Below the pieces are notes generated by a model. It did no database searches, was not told the origin of the DNA, and was given only the letters and a program-made list of their open reading frames with translations. Position numbers and translations under genes: made by a program. Source: CAZNPL01 sp964574815 (GTDB lineage: Bacteria > Planctomycetota > Phycisphaerae > UBA1845). Taken from it: a DNA stretch of 64,000 nucleotides. The stretch spans positions 138,684 to 202,683 of the forward strand of contig CAZNPL010000006.1 of NCBI GenBank assembly GCA_964574815.1, written 5' to 3'. Shown here one piece after another: positions 34,225 to 42,484 of this stretch (position 1 is its first letter; each line of letters begins with the position of its first letter).

Positions 34225-36357
34225 ATGGTAAACGCGCTGATACCCGGACTTCTTTTCACGGTCTTTGCGCCTGTCGCGGACCAATCCGGTGAGTTTGTCC
34301 TCGCCAACGACAACACGACAATCACCGAAGACACAAGAATGAAGCCTGGCATCCACCGAATCGCCGATGCTGACGAAAATGGAGCGATACACATCGTCGG
34401 CGACGGTATCACGGTCGACTTCCAGGGCGCTTACCTGATCGGCACAGACGAAGGCGATACGCCGGACCGCTATCGCGGCCGCTGCATCGTGATCCAGGGC
34501 CAAAACGTCACCGTCCGAAATGCCCGGGTGAGCGGCTTCAAAGTCGGCATCTCTGCCATCGACTGCGACGGCGTGACCATCGAAGATTGTGACGTATCCG
34601 AAAATTACCGCGCCCGCCTCAAATCCACGCCCGACGCCGAGGACATCGCTGATTGGCTGTACCCGCACGATAACGATGATGGTCGATGGGTCACTCAGCA
34701 TGGTGCAGGCGTGCACCTGAAAGGCTGTACGCGCGCGACAATTCGTCGGGTGCGCGCGCGAGATGTCCAAAACGGCATCATCCTCGATCAGGTCAACGAC
34801 TCGAAGATCTACGACAACGACTGCTCGTTCCTGTCCGGCTGGGGCCTGGCCATGTGGCGCTCCAGCTGCAACGTCATCACGCGCAACGCCTTCGACTTCT
34901 GCATCCGCGGCTACAGCCACGACGTCTACAATCGCGGCCAGGACTCGGCCGGCATTCTCATGTTTGAGCAGAACAACGAGAACGTCATCGCCGAGAACTC
35001 GGCCACCCACTGCGGCGACGGCCTGTTCGGATTCGGTGGCAAAGATTCGCTCTCAAAACCGCAGCGCACCGGCAACAACGCCAACCTGATCATCAACAAC
35101 GACTTCTCCTACGCCGCCGCCCACGGCATCGAAATGACGTTCAGTTTCGACAACACGGTCATCGGCAACCGGCTCGTGGAAAACGCCATCTGCGCCGTCT
35201 GGGGCGGATACTCCCAGAATACGCTCATCTCAGGCAACAAGATCGTCGGCAACGGCGAAGCCGGCTATGGCAAAGAACGCGGCGGCGTCAACATCGAGCA
35301 CGGCCACCAAAATGTGATCGCGCACAACACGTTCCGCCGAAACCGCTGCGGCGTTCGCCTCTGGTGGGACGACGACGCAGACCTGCTTGCCAAACCCTGG
35401 GCCAAAGCCAATGAAAAGGGATCGTCAAACAACATCATCGCAAACAACACGTTTACCGACGACGAAGTCGCCATCGAACTGAAGAAGACGACCAAGACCA
35501 GGCTGAGCGACAACCGCATGATTCACGTCGCCATCGAACTCGACACAGACGCCAAGAGTTCAACAATCGAAACGCACGAGATGGCACCGGTTGCCCAACC
35601 GGTCTATCTGGCGTTCGGTGATAATCGACCGGTCGGAGCGCGGGACTACCTGGCCGGACGCGCCAAGATCTTCATCACGCAGTGGGGACCGTACGGCTTC
35701 GAAGGGGTCTCGATCTTCCCGTCCACGCTGGCCGGGGCCGAAAAATCGCGGTTCTATGCCCTCGCGCCGTCCGGAAAATACCACGCAACCGTGATCGACG
35801 GGAGAGTCGCGCTCACAACACCGGTCCGCGGCGCCCTTCCGGCGCGTCTCACTGTCGAACCCAGAGGCTTGGGCTATCATCCCTTTCAGATAGACCTGGT
35901 GCTGAACGACGATTGGCACGCGGTTTCAGGCGCGTTCTTCACGGCCCCCTGGGAAGTTCGCTTCTATCCATGGTCGCCGGCCCAGGACCCCCGCGAACAC
36001 GAGGGCGCGTGGAAAGAACTCGTCAAAACCGAGCCGACACACAAGCTCCTTGTCTCGTCAATTGACTTCAAGTGGCCTCGCGAGCCGGCCCCCAATGTGC
36101 CCCCCGACCGGTTCGGCACCGTCGCCGAAACGAATGTCCAGCTGCCGGCCGGTCGCTACATGATTCGCACAATCTCGGACGACGGCCTGCGCGTCTGGAT
36201 TGACGAGCGGCGGGTGATCGACGACTGGACGTGGCACCCGCCCAAAGAGCGCTCGGCCGAACTCCATCTCAATGCCGGCCTGCATAAGTTCAGAATCGAA
36301 CACTTCGAAATCGACGGCTACGCCCGACTAAAACTCACCCTCGAACCGATTCGGTAG
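34225..36357 (+). CDS. NosD-like right-handed beta-helix protein with PA14-like C terminus
   Basis: A 710-residue exported protein with an N-terminal signal peptide (residues 1-19). Residues about 50-460 are parallel beta-helix (NosD/CASH) repeats rich in the N-x-I/V-x-N pattern, such as NVIAENSA, NLIINNDF, NTVIGNRLV and NIIANNTF. A region of unknown fold follows, then about residues 610-710 with SDDGLRVWIDERRVIDDW, a PA14-like carbohydrate-binding signature. A role in binding or cleaving polysaccharide is inferred; I see no defined catalytic set. GGAGCGAG precedes the ATG at 34225. Confidence 0.8.
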   Translation: MVNALIPGLLFTVFAPVADQSGEFVLANDNTTITEDTRMKPGIHRIADADENGAIHIVGDGITVDFQGAYLIGTDEGDTPDRYRGRCIVIQGQNVTVRNARVSGFKVGISAIDCDGVTIEDCDVSENYRARLKSTPDAEDIADWLYPHDNDDGRWVTQHGAGVHLKGCTRATIRRVRARDVQNGIILDQVNDSKIYDNDCSFLSGWGLAMWRSSCNVITRNAFDFCIRGYSHDVYNRGQDSAGILMFEQNNENVIAENSATHCGDGLFGFGGKDSLSKPQRTGNNANLIINNDFSYAAAHGIEMTFSFDNTVIGNRLVENAICAVWGGYSQNTLISGNKIVGNGEAGYGKERGGVNIEHGHQNVIAHNTFRRNRCGVRLWWDDDADLLAKPWAKANEKGSSNNIIANNTFTDDEVAIELKKTTKTRLSDNRMIHVAIELDTDAKSSTIETHEMAPVAQPVYLAFGDNRPVGARDYLAGRAKIFITQWGPYGFEGVSIFPSTLAGAEKSRFYALAPSGKYHATVIDGRVALTTPVRGALPARLTVEPRGLGYHPFQIDLVLNDDWHAVSGAFFTAPWEVRFYPWSPAQDPREHEGAWKELVKTEPTHKLLVSSIDFKWPREPAPNVPPDRFGTVAETNVQLPAGRYMIRTISDDGLRVWIDERRVIDDWTWHPPKERSAELHLNAGLHKFRIEHFEIDGYARLKLTLEPIR

Positions 36358-36689
36358 ACGTGCGTCGCCCTCGCGAGCTTTCCATTTTGCCGTTGGCGCC
36401 GGGTGCCATGCCAATGCTTGCGCCGGCATCCACTGAAGTCAAGGTGGGTGCCGTGCCCGCGCTTGCATGGGCATATTTTGAAGTGAAGCATCCGCGCGCG
36501 GGGCCCCGTCCCTGCCGAAGGCAGGGGTGGGGGACGGATTAGTGTACAGTGCATCTTGATGCACCTCGGTGCGGCGTGGGCTCTGGACCCGCCGTCGCGA
36601 CAACATGCCTCGGAGAAGCAGAGGTCGTGCAATGCGCCTGACAATGCAACCCGGCTCAGGTAATCCAGATTACGGCGATCGTGAAAGTC
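36358..36689. repeat. Composite palindromic repeat, copy 1
   Basis: The 332-base gap holds, from about 36402 to 36566, an ordered series: a GGGTGCCATGCC-type palindrome; a second GGGTGCCGTGCCC-type palindrome; a CCCTGCC/GGCAGGG hairpin near 36510-36527 followed by GTGGGGGAC; and a 16-base palindrome with arms GTGCATC/GATGCAC at 36549-36564. The same order of parts recurs at about 40000-40140. The remaining right part shows nothing recognisable. Confidence 0.65.
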
Positions 36690-37310
36690 CTACCCGCCCC
36701 GTCGGAACCGACGTACGTAAATATCGCGCTTGCCGCCAGGCGGCACGACGTTCTTGAACTTCTGCCGTTCGAAAAGCTCCGCCACACCGGTCCAGGCAAA
36801 CGCGGCGGGGATTTCCCCGGTTCCGCTCGGCGATGGCCGGACCGGGTAGCCTTCGAGACGCTTCGCCCCCTTGTCGCGGGCCAGCTCGACCGCCCCCTTC
36901 AGCAATTGCGTCGCGACGCCACGGTGGCGCCAGCCACGGCGAATGAAGAAGCAGACCACCGACCAGGTCCCCTCATCCCAATCCGTTTGCAAAGCCTTGG
37001 TCCGCTCCAACCGCGGGAAATCACCCCGCGGCCCCACACAACACCATCCGACCGGCCCCTCGTCATTCGCGAACGCCAGGCAACCGTGCACCTTGCCGGA
37101 GGTGACGAGCTTCTTGAAAGCCCGCTTGTTCTTGGCCCCCTTATTCTCGTCCCACAGCTTCCCGCCCCGCGGCAGCCGCCAGTACATGCACCAGCACCCG
37201 CCGCAAGCACCGTTCGCCCCAAACAGGGCCTCGACGACATCCCAGTCGCCCGGATCGAGCGGCCGGACCGAAATACGCGCCTGCTTCCCGGTCACTTTGC
37301 GTGCAGACAT
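36690..37310 (-). CDS. GNAT family N-acetyltransferase
   Basis: A 206-residue acyl-CoA-dependent acetyltransferase. The acetyl-CoA pyrophosphate-binding motif is RHRGVATQLLKGAVELARDK (about residues 135-155), followed by the family's later strand-helix pair. The N-terminal half is Cys/Trp-rich (GACGGCWCMYWRLPRGG), a feature of a GNAT subgroup of unknown substrate. The start is the ATG at 37310 with AGGAGG 8 bases upstream; the frame is open from 37403. It is divergent from the PH-domain genes. Confidence 0.85.
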   Translation of the reverse strand: MSARKVTGKQARISVRPLDPGDWDVVEALFGANGACGGCWCMYWRLPRGGKLWDENKGAKNKRAFKKLVTSGKVHGCLAFANDEGPVGWCCVGPRGDFPRLERTKALQTDWDEGTWSVVCFFIRRGWRHRGVATQLLKGAVELARDKGAKRLEGYPVRPSPSGTGEIPAAFAWTGVAELFERQKFKNVVPPGGKRDIYVRRFRRGG

Positions 37311-37484
37311 CGCACGTACCTCCTGATTTCCTGCACACGGCTGCACTTTGAACTTCGGCCGTACGTTATTGTCGCACCTCAGACCTGCTCCTGCCACCTT
37401 CAAGGCGGCGCGCGACTATGGACGGAGACCGCACCATCGCCACAATATGCCGTTGCGCGCGGGATAAGCTGCGGAGGTGGCACC

Positions 37485-38012
37485 ATGGCGCAGATCGAAC
37501 CGATCAGAGTATTCAACCCAAAGGACATCACCCGCCCCGATCCGGTCCTGATGACCTACTACATGCTGATCTCGCTTCTTACGGTCCTCGGCTTCCCGTT
37601 CGTCGTCATCTTCTACTGGTGCAGATACCATACGCTGCAATACCGCCTCGACGACAAGGGCATCTCGATGTCATGGGGCCTGCTCTTCCGGCGCGAGATC
37701 TACCTGACCTACCGCAGAATTCAGGACATCCACGTCAGCCGCAACATCTTCCACCGCTGGCTCGGGCTCGCCGCCATCGCCGTCCAGACCGCCTCGGGAA
37801 CCTCGGGCGCCGAAATGACCATCGAGGGAATCCGCCAGGTCGAGCCGCTGCGCGATTACCTCTACGCACAGATGCGCGGGGCGCGGGGCGAATCGGACCC
37901 CGCAACCGGCACGGAAGACGCCCCGCCAGGCGACGACGAGGCCCTGTCGCTGCTTTGCGAAATCCGGGATGAACTTCGGAAAATGCGCACACAACGTGAG
38001 GCGAACACGTGA
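37485..38012 (+). CDS. Bacterial PH-domain membrane protein (short)
   Basis: A 175-residue membrane protein with one helical hairpin or long helix (about residues 24-45), then a bacterial PH (bPH2/YdbS-like) domain: YRLDDKGISMSWGLLFRREI, then YLTYRRIQDIHVSRNIFHRW. It ends in an acidic region and a short helix (ALSLLCEIRDELRKMR). GGAGG precedes the ATG at 37485; a much longer open frame from 36681 has no homology upstream. The stop overlaps the next gene by four bases. Confidence 0.85.
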   Translation: MAQIEPIRVFNPKDITRPDPVLMTYYMLISLLTVLGFPFVVIFYWCRYHTLQYRLDDKGISMSWGLLFRREIYLTYRRIQDIHVSRNIFHRWLGLAAIAVQTASGTSGAEMTIEGIRQVEPLRDYLYAQMRGARGESDPATGTEDAPPGDDEALSLLCEIRDELRKMRTQREANT

Positions 38013-38737
38013 GCGAAGCCGGCCACAGCGCAACCAAATGGGTCTATGAGGGCGTCTGGAGCATCCTCGCCGATTTCTTCCGTGTGCCGCGCGAGCCGCC
38101 CACACTGCCCGTCGCGCAAGACGAGTCCGTCCAGACATTCAGGCCCGCGCCGGGATTCCTTCGCTACATGAAGTTCTGGTTCTGGCTCGCCCTGATCCCG
38201 ATCGACGTGGCCATACTTGGCGCCTGGATCGCCATCCTGATCGCCAAAACCTGGGTGGGAGTCATCCTCGCTCCCGTCGCGTTCATACTGGCCGTTCTCC
38301 CCGACGTCGTGGTCTACGTCGGCATCCACCTCCGCTACGACACCACCTGGTACCTCATGAGCAACCGCAGCCTACGAATCCGCCGCGGCATCTGGCTCAT
38401 CCAGGAAGTCACCATCACGTTCGAAAACGTCCAGAACGTCAAAGTCCGCCAGGGACCCGTCCAACGCCACTTCGGCATCGCTAACGTCATCGTCGAGACG
38501 GCCGGCGCCGGCGGCGACAGGGAACACAAGGGACTTCACGTGAGCAACGAGGGCATGATCGAGGGCATCGCGGACGCCGCTCGCGTGCGTCAGATCATCA
38601 TGGCCCGCCTCGGCGAATCGCGGTCGGCCGGCCTCGGCGATGAAGAAGATCGATCGAGCGCAGGACCACAGTGGTCGCTGCAACAAATCGCGGTCCTCCG
38701 CGAGATCCGAGATGAACTCGCGGCGATCACCGCGTGA
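38009..38737 (+). CDS. Bacterial PH-domain membrane protein (second)
   Basis: A 242-residue membrane protein with two hydrophobic helices (about residues 55-80 and 82-105), then a bPH2-like domain: YLMSNRSLRIRRGIWLIQEV, then ITFENVQNVKVRQGPVQRHF. The C-terminal helix resembles that of its upstream neighbour (LREIRDELAAITA), suggesting an old duplication and perhaps a hetero-oligomer. The GTG start at 38009 is coupled to the preceding stop (GTGA). Confidence 0.85.
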   Translation: MSEAGHSATKWVYEGVWSILADFFRVPREPPTLPVAQDESVQTFRPAPGFLRYMKFWFWLALIPIDVAILGAWIAILIAKTWVGVILAPVAFILAVLPDVVVYVGIHLRYDTTWYLMSNRSLRIRRGIWLIQEVTITFENVQNVKVRQGPVQRHFGIANVIVETAGAGGDREHKGLHVSNEGMIEGIADAARVRQIIMARLGESRSAGLGDEEDRSSAGPQWSLQQIAVLREIRDELAAITA

Positions 38738-38744
38738 AGCAAGT

Positions 38745-38812
38745 TGCCACTGCTCTCGTTCAGTGCTTTCCTCAAACCACGAGGCGCCACTGCTCTTCAG
38801 CAGTGCTTTCGA
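38745..38812. repeat. Paired GCCACTGCTCT hairpins between convergent genes
   Basis: Two adjacent copies of the element. The second is perfect, with 7-bp arms CACTGCT (38788-38794) and AGCAGTG (38799-38805) around loop CTTC, followed by CTTTC. They fill the gap between the PH-domain gene and the convergent nucleotidyltransferase gene and could act as a bidirectional transcription stop. The same hairpin type lies in the nuoG-nuoH gap. Confidence 0.6.
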
Positions 38813-38820
38813 CTACTTAA

Positions 38821-39960
38821 CTACCGCACGGCGCGCGCTCCCGCCAAAATCATTCTCCGCAGCGTGGCCACGAACGGCCAAGCAACGTGCCGGCGATGAT
38901 AGATCTGGCCCAAATGCGCTCGATCCGGAAGCAGCACGGAGCGCAAATAACCGCTCTGGAATCTCGCCCCCCTTGTGCACAAGACGTCCACCGCCGCGTG
39001 TGCAACCGGGTAATTCGCATCCCGCGGCGCCTGCAGCAAACACAAACGATCCCGCCAGTCGACGCGTTCGCGCCCCAGGGCGTCACGAATCCTGCTCGGC
39101 ACCACCGGCCCCCAGACTTGCTCGACCGAATCCAGTGCCACTCGAACCGGCAGAGCAAGCCGCCACGCCCGGCATCGATCCAGCACGCGGTACCAGCCGA
39201 TCGATGCCCTGCCTCGATCGATGAGACGCAGGATGTCATAGAGCCAGACGAGCCGCATTTCATCATGGCACGCAAGATGCGTCGCAAGATGGATCAACTG
39301 CATCTCGTCGCAGGGAACATGGGCGACAGCCCCTTCGATCTCGACCTGGCGCGCGTTCTCCCAGAGGGCGTCCGCCGGCACCGTCTGAGCGTACCGAAGT
39401 GGACGAAAGGGCCGCACGTGCAGATCGATCCGAACGGGATCCACATCGGGCGTTCGGTACTCCGTCGCATAGTAGTATCGCGGAAAGAAGTCGCTGCGCA
39501 GCAACTCCGGCCCCCGCCGGCACCCCATTGCCTCCAGAGCACCCCTCGCCCGGTCAAGCTGCGACTCGCGCACCATCATGTCCATGTCCGACATCGCCCG
39601 CAGGCCTTTGCTTTCGTAAACCGTTGCACAAAGAGCGCAGCCCTTGAGCAGCAGCACGTCGACGCCGCGGGCGTTCAGCGCAGCCGTCACCGTCGCCAGC
39701 GCCCCATCCATTCGCTCGCCGCCTTGGCGAATCCGATCGCGCTGTTGCTCCAGCACGCGCCGGCTGCTGGCGGGAATCACCCACCCCTGCCGTTCCACCG
39801 CCTGCAACACGACGCCCGAGACCCAATGCCGGCAGGCCGCCCGTGTCAACGCCGGCCAAGCCGCCCCCGCCCCCGCCAACGTCCCGTAATCCCGGTGCGC
39901 GCAGCGCAGCATCCGCGCCAACCTCATTTGCGTCTCGCCGAATGCAATCCTCCGATGCAT
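38821..39960 (-). CDS. Nucleotidyltransferase-fold protein (NTP_transf_5-like)
   Basis: A 379-residue protein resembling the NTP_transf_5 family of putative nucleotidyltransferases. LLLKGCALCATVYESKGLRA is followed by MSDMDMMV, whose DxD pair is the expected metal site (about residues 104-131), and then RIDLHVRP. Members of this family often sit next to HprK-like kinases in surface-polysaccharide loci, as here. The ATG at 39960 is used; an in-frame ATG at 39927 is possible. Confidence 0.78.
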   Translation of the reverse strand: MHRRIAFGETQMRLARMLRCAHRDYGTLAGAGAAWPALTRAACRHWVSGVVLQAVERQGWVIPASSRRVLEQQRDRIRQGGERMDGALATVTAALNARGVDVLLLKGCALCATVYESKGLRAMSDMDMMVRESQLDRARGALEAMGCRRGPELLRSDFFPRYYYATEYRTPDVDPVRIDLHVRPFRPLRYAQTVPADALWENARQVEIEGAVAHVPCDEMQLIHLATHLACHDEMRLVWLYDILRLIDRGRASIGWYRVLDRCRAWRLALPVRVALDSVEQVWGPVVPSRIRDALGRERVDWRDRLCLLQAPRDANYPVAHAAVDVLCTRGARFQSGYLRSVLLPDRAHLGQIYHRRHVAWPFVATLRRMILAGARAVR

Positions 39961-39997
39961 GATCCGCCCGTTTCACCGCGTTGAGCCGCCATCAACG

Positions 39998-40145
39998 AGT
40001 GCCATGCCCAGGCTTGTGTGGGCCTGTCGCACAAGTCAACTCGTCGCGATCGCGAAACGATGCCCCATCCTTCGCGAAGCGAAGGGTGGGGGACTGACTT
40101 ACTCGCCGCGCGTTCAAGTAGGGTGCATCTTGATGCACCTTCTCC
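39998..40145. repeat. Composite palindromic repeat, copy 2
   Basis: It has the same order of parts as the copy at 36402-36566: a degenerate GAGTGCCATGCCC palindrome, a CCTTCGC/GCGAAGG hairpin near 40070-40085 followed by GTGGGGGAC, and the 16-base GTGCATC/GATGCAC palindrome at 40123-40138. It ends almost at the stop codon of the minus-strand kinase gene. Confidence 0.65.
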
Positions 40146-40847
40146 CTAACTCGCCGCAAGTTGAGTGACCACCGTCTCCCGCCAGAGACCCCGTCGCTCT
40201 TGCACCATCGACGGCCCCCGACACCGCACGCGCCCCAACAGTCGCTCGACCAGATCGCACGACGCCTGAAGCTCGCCCATCGTCAACCGATAGCACTCGG
40301 CCCCCCGCGCGACCTCCGCCAGAATCGCCAGCGCGTCCGCGGAGTAACTCTTGAAATTGAAACACTGCCTCGCCAATTGAAACGCTGCTTGCCCCCGGCT
40401 GATCCGTTCCAGCTTCGGCTCCGAATCCGGCACATAGGTCGGAAACACGAACCACTGCACCGGTGCCGGCCGCGCGACAACGTCCGCCCGAACATCCAGC
40501 GGATTCAGAAAAGCCACCCGGCCCTTGGGCGTCTTTCGATAGGGCGTCTTGCGACGAAGCGGCAGCCCAAGCCGATCGATGATGTCGAATCCCGCTTCCT
40601 TGATACACAACGCGCGAGGATAGGGGCACAGAACGCCCGCCTCAGGATCGATCAGCGCGAACTCATCGCACAAGTACGACCACCCCCGGGCCAGCAGCCC
40701 GGCCGTCAGCGTCGTCTTCCCGCTCCCCGGCTCACCGGGCAACACCAGCGCCACTCCACCCCGCTCCAGCGACGAAGCGTGCAACTGAAGATACTCATGC
40801 CGGCCATGAATGATCTGCCAGTTGATGTACCACTCCAGGTGGGGCAA
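40146..40847 (-). CDS. HprK-related P-loop kinase, catalytic part
   Basis: A 233-residue reading frame resembling HPr kinase-related proteins. The Walker A loop GEPGSGKTTLTAG lies at about residues 38-50 and is preceded by LQLHASSLERGGVALVLP, the usual lead-in. WSYLCDEFALIDP follows, with the aspartate of the Walker-B-like region. A further part (PVQWFVFPTYVP) matches the nucleotide-fold core of these kinases. The apparent start (TTG at 40847) lies inside the domain: in-frame sequence upstream continues the homology to the TAG at 40917-40919, beyond which lies the N-terminal half of the same protein. It may be expressed as a shortened kinase, or be inactive. Substrate unknown; it is paired with the nucleotidyltransferase gene. 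Confidence 0.7.
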   Translation of the reverse strand: MPHLEWYINWQIIHGRHEYLQLHASSLERGGVALVLPGEPGSGKTTLTAGLLARGWSYLCDEFALIDPEAGVLCPYPRALCIKEAGFDIIDRLGLPLRRKTPYRKTPKGRVAFLNPLDVRADVVARPAPVQWFVFPTYVPDSEPKLERISRGQAAFQLARQCFNFKSYSADALAILAEVARGAECYRLTMGELQASCDLVERLLGRVRCRGPSMVQERRGLWRETVVTQLAAS

Positions 40848-40916
40848 AACTTCGAACCGCCGTGTAACCTCGAAGTCCGCAGCCCCTGGGCTTTTCAGCG
40901 TGTAAGGCCCGCTAAG

Positions 40917-41123
40917 CTACGGAAACGTCCGCCGCGCACAAATGGATACCTCGATGGCATCGTCGTTGTGATTTGCTTTAAGATAATGACGATACAGCGA
41001 GAGATACTCGCGCAACAGCGGCCCGCAAGCGCTTTCCAGTGCCACCGGGATCACGCCGATCGTGAATTCAAATCGCCGCCGCACGGCCAGACCACCCCAA
41101 CACTGCCACTCGGCGCGAAACAA
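40917..41123 (-). pseudogene. N-terminal fragment of the HprK-related kinase, ending at in-frame TAG
   Basis: A 68-residue fragment in the same frame as the downstream kinase part. Its sequence FEFTIGVIPVALESACGPLL and the following strand pattern match the N-terminal beta domain that usually precedes the P-loop in this family. A TAG at 40917-40919 separates it from the catalytic part by only 23 sense codons. A nonsense mutation, readthrough or an assembly error are all possible. A TGCCCACG palindrome lies immediately upstream (41132-41155). Confidence 0.55.
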
Positions 41124-41479
41124 AAGGGTGCCATGCCCACGCTCGCGTGGGCATGCCTGCCTCCGCGCGCATCACGGATCGCGAGCCACCACTTGACGCC
41201 TCAACTCACACAATATCGGACGAACGCGACGGCGACTTGTCATTCGCCGGCTGGAAAACGCCGGGTGCCGTCCCCACGCTTGCGGGGGCATGCGGGCGGG
41301 CAGCGGCCGACCCAAAGGCCACAGCACGCAACATTAGACTCGACAGCACGTTACGTGGAAGTCGAACGCGGCGCACGCCTCGCAGAGCGCAATCTCATGC
41401 TTCGACAGTGGTCTCCTGGAAGCCTGTCCTGTCGCGATCGAGACACGACGGGTAGCGATTGTGGGCCGTGAGGGTACCG
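41124..41479. repeat. Repeat-bearing gap between kinase and selenoprotein genes
   Basis: It contains a GGGTGCCA leader at 41127 with a perfect 10-bp-arm palindrome, CATGCCCACG/CGTGGGCATG with loop CTCG, at 41132-41155. A degenerate copy, GGGTGCCGTCCCC-type, follows at about 41264-41292. No gene is recognisable in the remaining bases. Confidence 0.65.
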
Positions 41480-42250
41480 CTAAAGCCGCTCGACTTGCTT
41501 CAACACATCTTGCGGATCCGGACGGTTCTGGACCTTGTCGGATAATCTGCGCCATACGATCCGGCCGGCCCGGTCGATCAGCACGTGCGCCGGGATCGCG
41601 ATGTCCCCCGTCTGCCCGCCGTCCTCGTGCAGCAGTCCGTACGCCCGAACGACTTCCCGCTCGGTGTCGCAGAGAATCGCAAACGGCAGATCGTTCCCCT
41701 CGACCACCCGTCGCGATTGCTGCGGCGTGTCCACCGCCACCGCCGCCACCCGGCCGCCCTTTTCCTTCAACGCATCGTTGACCGCCCCGAGCCCGCGGAG
41801 CTCCGCAATGCAAAACGGTCACCAGAAGCCGCGATAAAACACCAGCAGCACCGGGCCGTCCGCCAGTTCCTTGCTCAAAGTAAATTCATTGCCGAGATGG
41901 TCGCGCAACGTGAAATCCGGCGCCCGCTCCAGTTCCGCGAACGCCCCCGCCGACGGCAGACGCAGCAGCCAGAAGAACGAACCCGCAAACAGCACCAGCA
42001 TCAACACGCTGAACAGCCCCGGCAGACGAACCCGCCACCGCCCGCCACGCAAGAACGCCAGCAAACCCAGCACCGCGCCCGGAATCATGAGCACGAACGC
42101 CGCCAGGCCCGTCGAACGGAGAAATGCGTGATCGAGCAGGAAGAAGTAAACGCCAGGCCCGGCCACCGCCAGAATCATACCGATCCACGCGAACGCCATT
42201 TGGCCGCCTGGTTTTCTTGCTGCCCCCTGTTCGCCGACTGCCTCAGCCAC
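41480..42250 (-). CDS. Membrane-anchored AhpC/TSA-like selenoprotein (in-frame TGA = Sec)
   Basis: A 256-residue protein if the TGA at 41819-41821 is read as selenocysteine (residue 144). Residues about 20-100 form three membrane helices. Residues 110-256 are a thioredoxin-fold AhpC/TSA (redoxin) domain: APDFTLRDHLGNEFTLS, then VFYRGFW-Sec-PFCIAELRGLG, then VLIDRAGRIVW. The family active site is W-C-P-F-C; here the first cysteine is replaced by Sec, giving a U144-x-x-C147 pair. Homology continues in frame on both sides of the TGA. The start is GTG at 42250 with GGGAGG 5 bases upstream (frame open to 42322). It is probably a membrane-bound peroxiredoxin or thiol oxidoreductase, divergent from a second Sec-containing gene. 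Ordinary gene callers would stop at the TGA. Confidence 0.8.
41780..41821 (-). promoter_or_regulatory. Candidate bacterial SECIS element for the first selenoprotein
   Basis: Reading the mRNA after the UGA, GACCG can pair with CGGTC about 40 bases on (41816-41820 with 41780-41784). Inside lies a perfect palindrome, GCGG/CCGC around an AGCT loop, at 41795-41806, with its apical loop about 20 bases after the UGA. Position and size fit bacterial SECIS elements; the lower stem is long and imperfect, so this is tentative. Confidence 0.45.
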
Positions 42251-42484
42251 GTTGCCTCCCTCTCGTATGTCCGCCGCTCGCTTAGGCACGCGTCCGAGCG
42301 AAGATACCAACCGATCGTCCACTGCGCGTCAACGGTAGCCACGTCATGGCGCCCCCCGCGCAGCCCTCACACTGTATCTGGCGGAAGGGACGCCGCGAGC
42401 CTATGATTCCCCGTGAACTCCGCGGGCCGGAGACTTCCACAGGATTAAGAACAAGGCGGGCTTCAGCGACTGAAGGGGCGCAGC

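Noticed and set aside
36681..37484. Long in-frame extension upstream of the first PH-domain gene
   Set aside because: It lies opposite the GNAT gene, has no homology, and a GGAGG-preceded ATG at 37485 starts exactly where the PH protein becomes recognisable.
40917..40919. TAG in the HprK-related gene as a pyrrolysine codon
   Set aside because: It lies in a linker rather than an active site, and nothing in the window suggests Pyl use; a nonsense mutation or sequence error is simpler.
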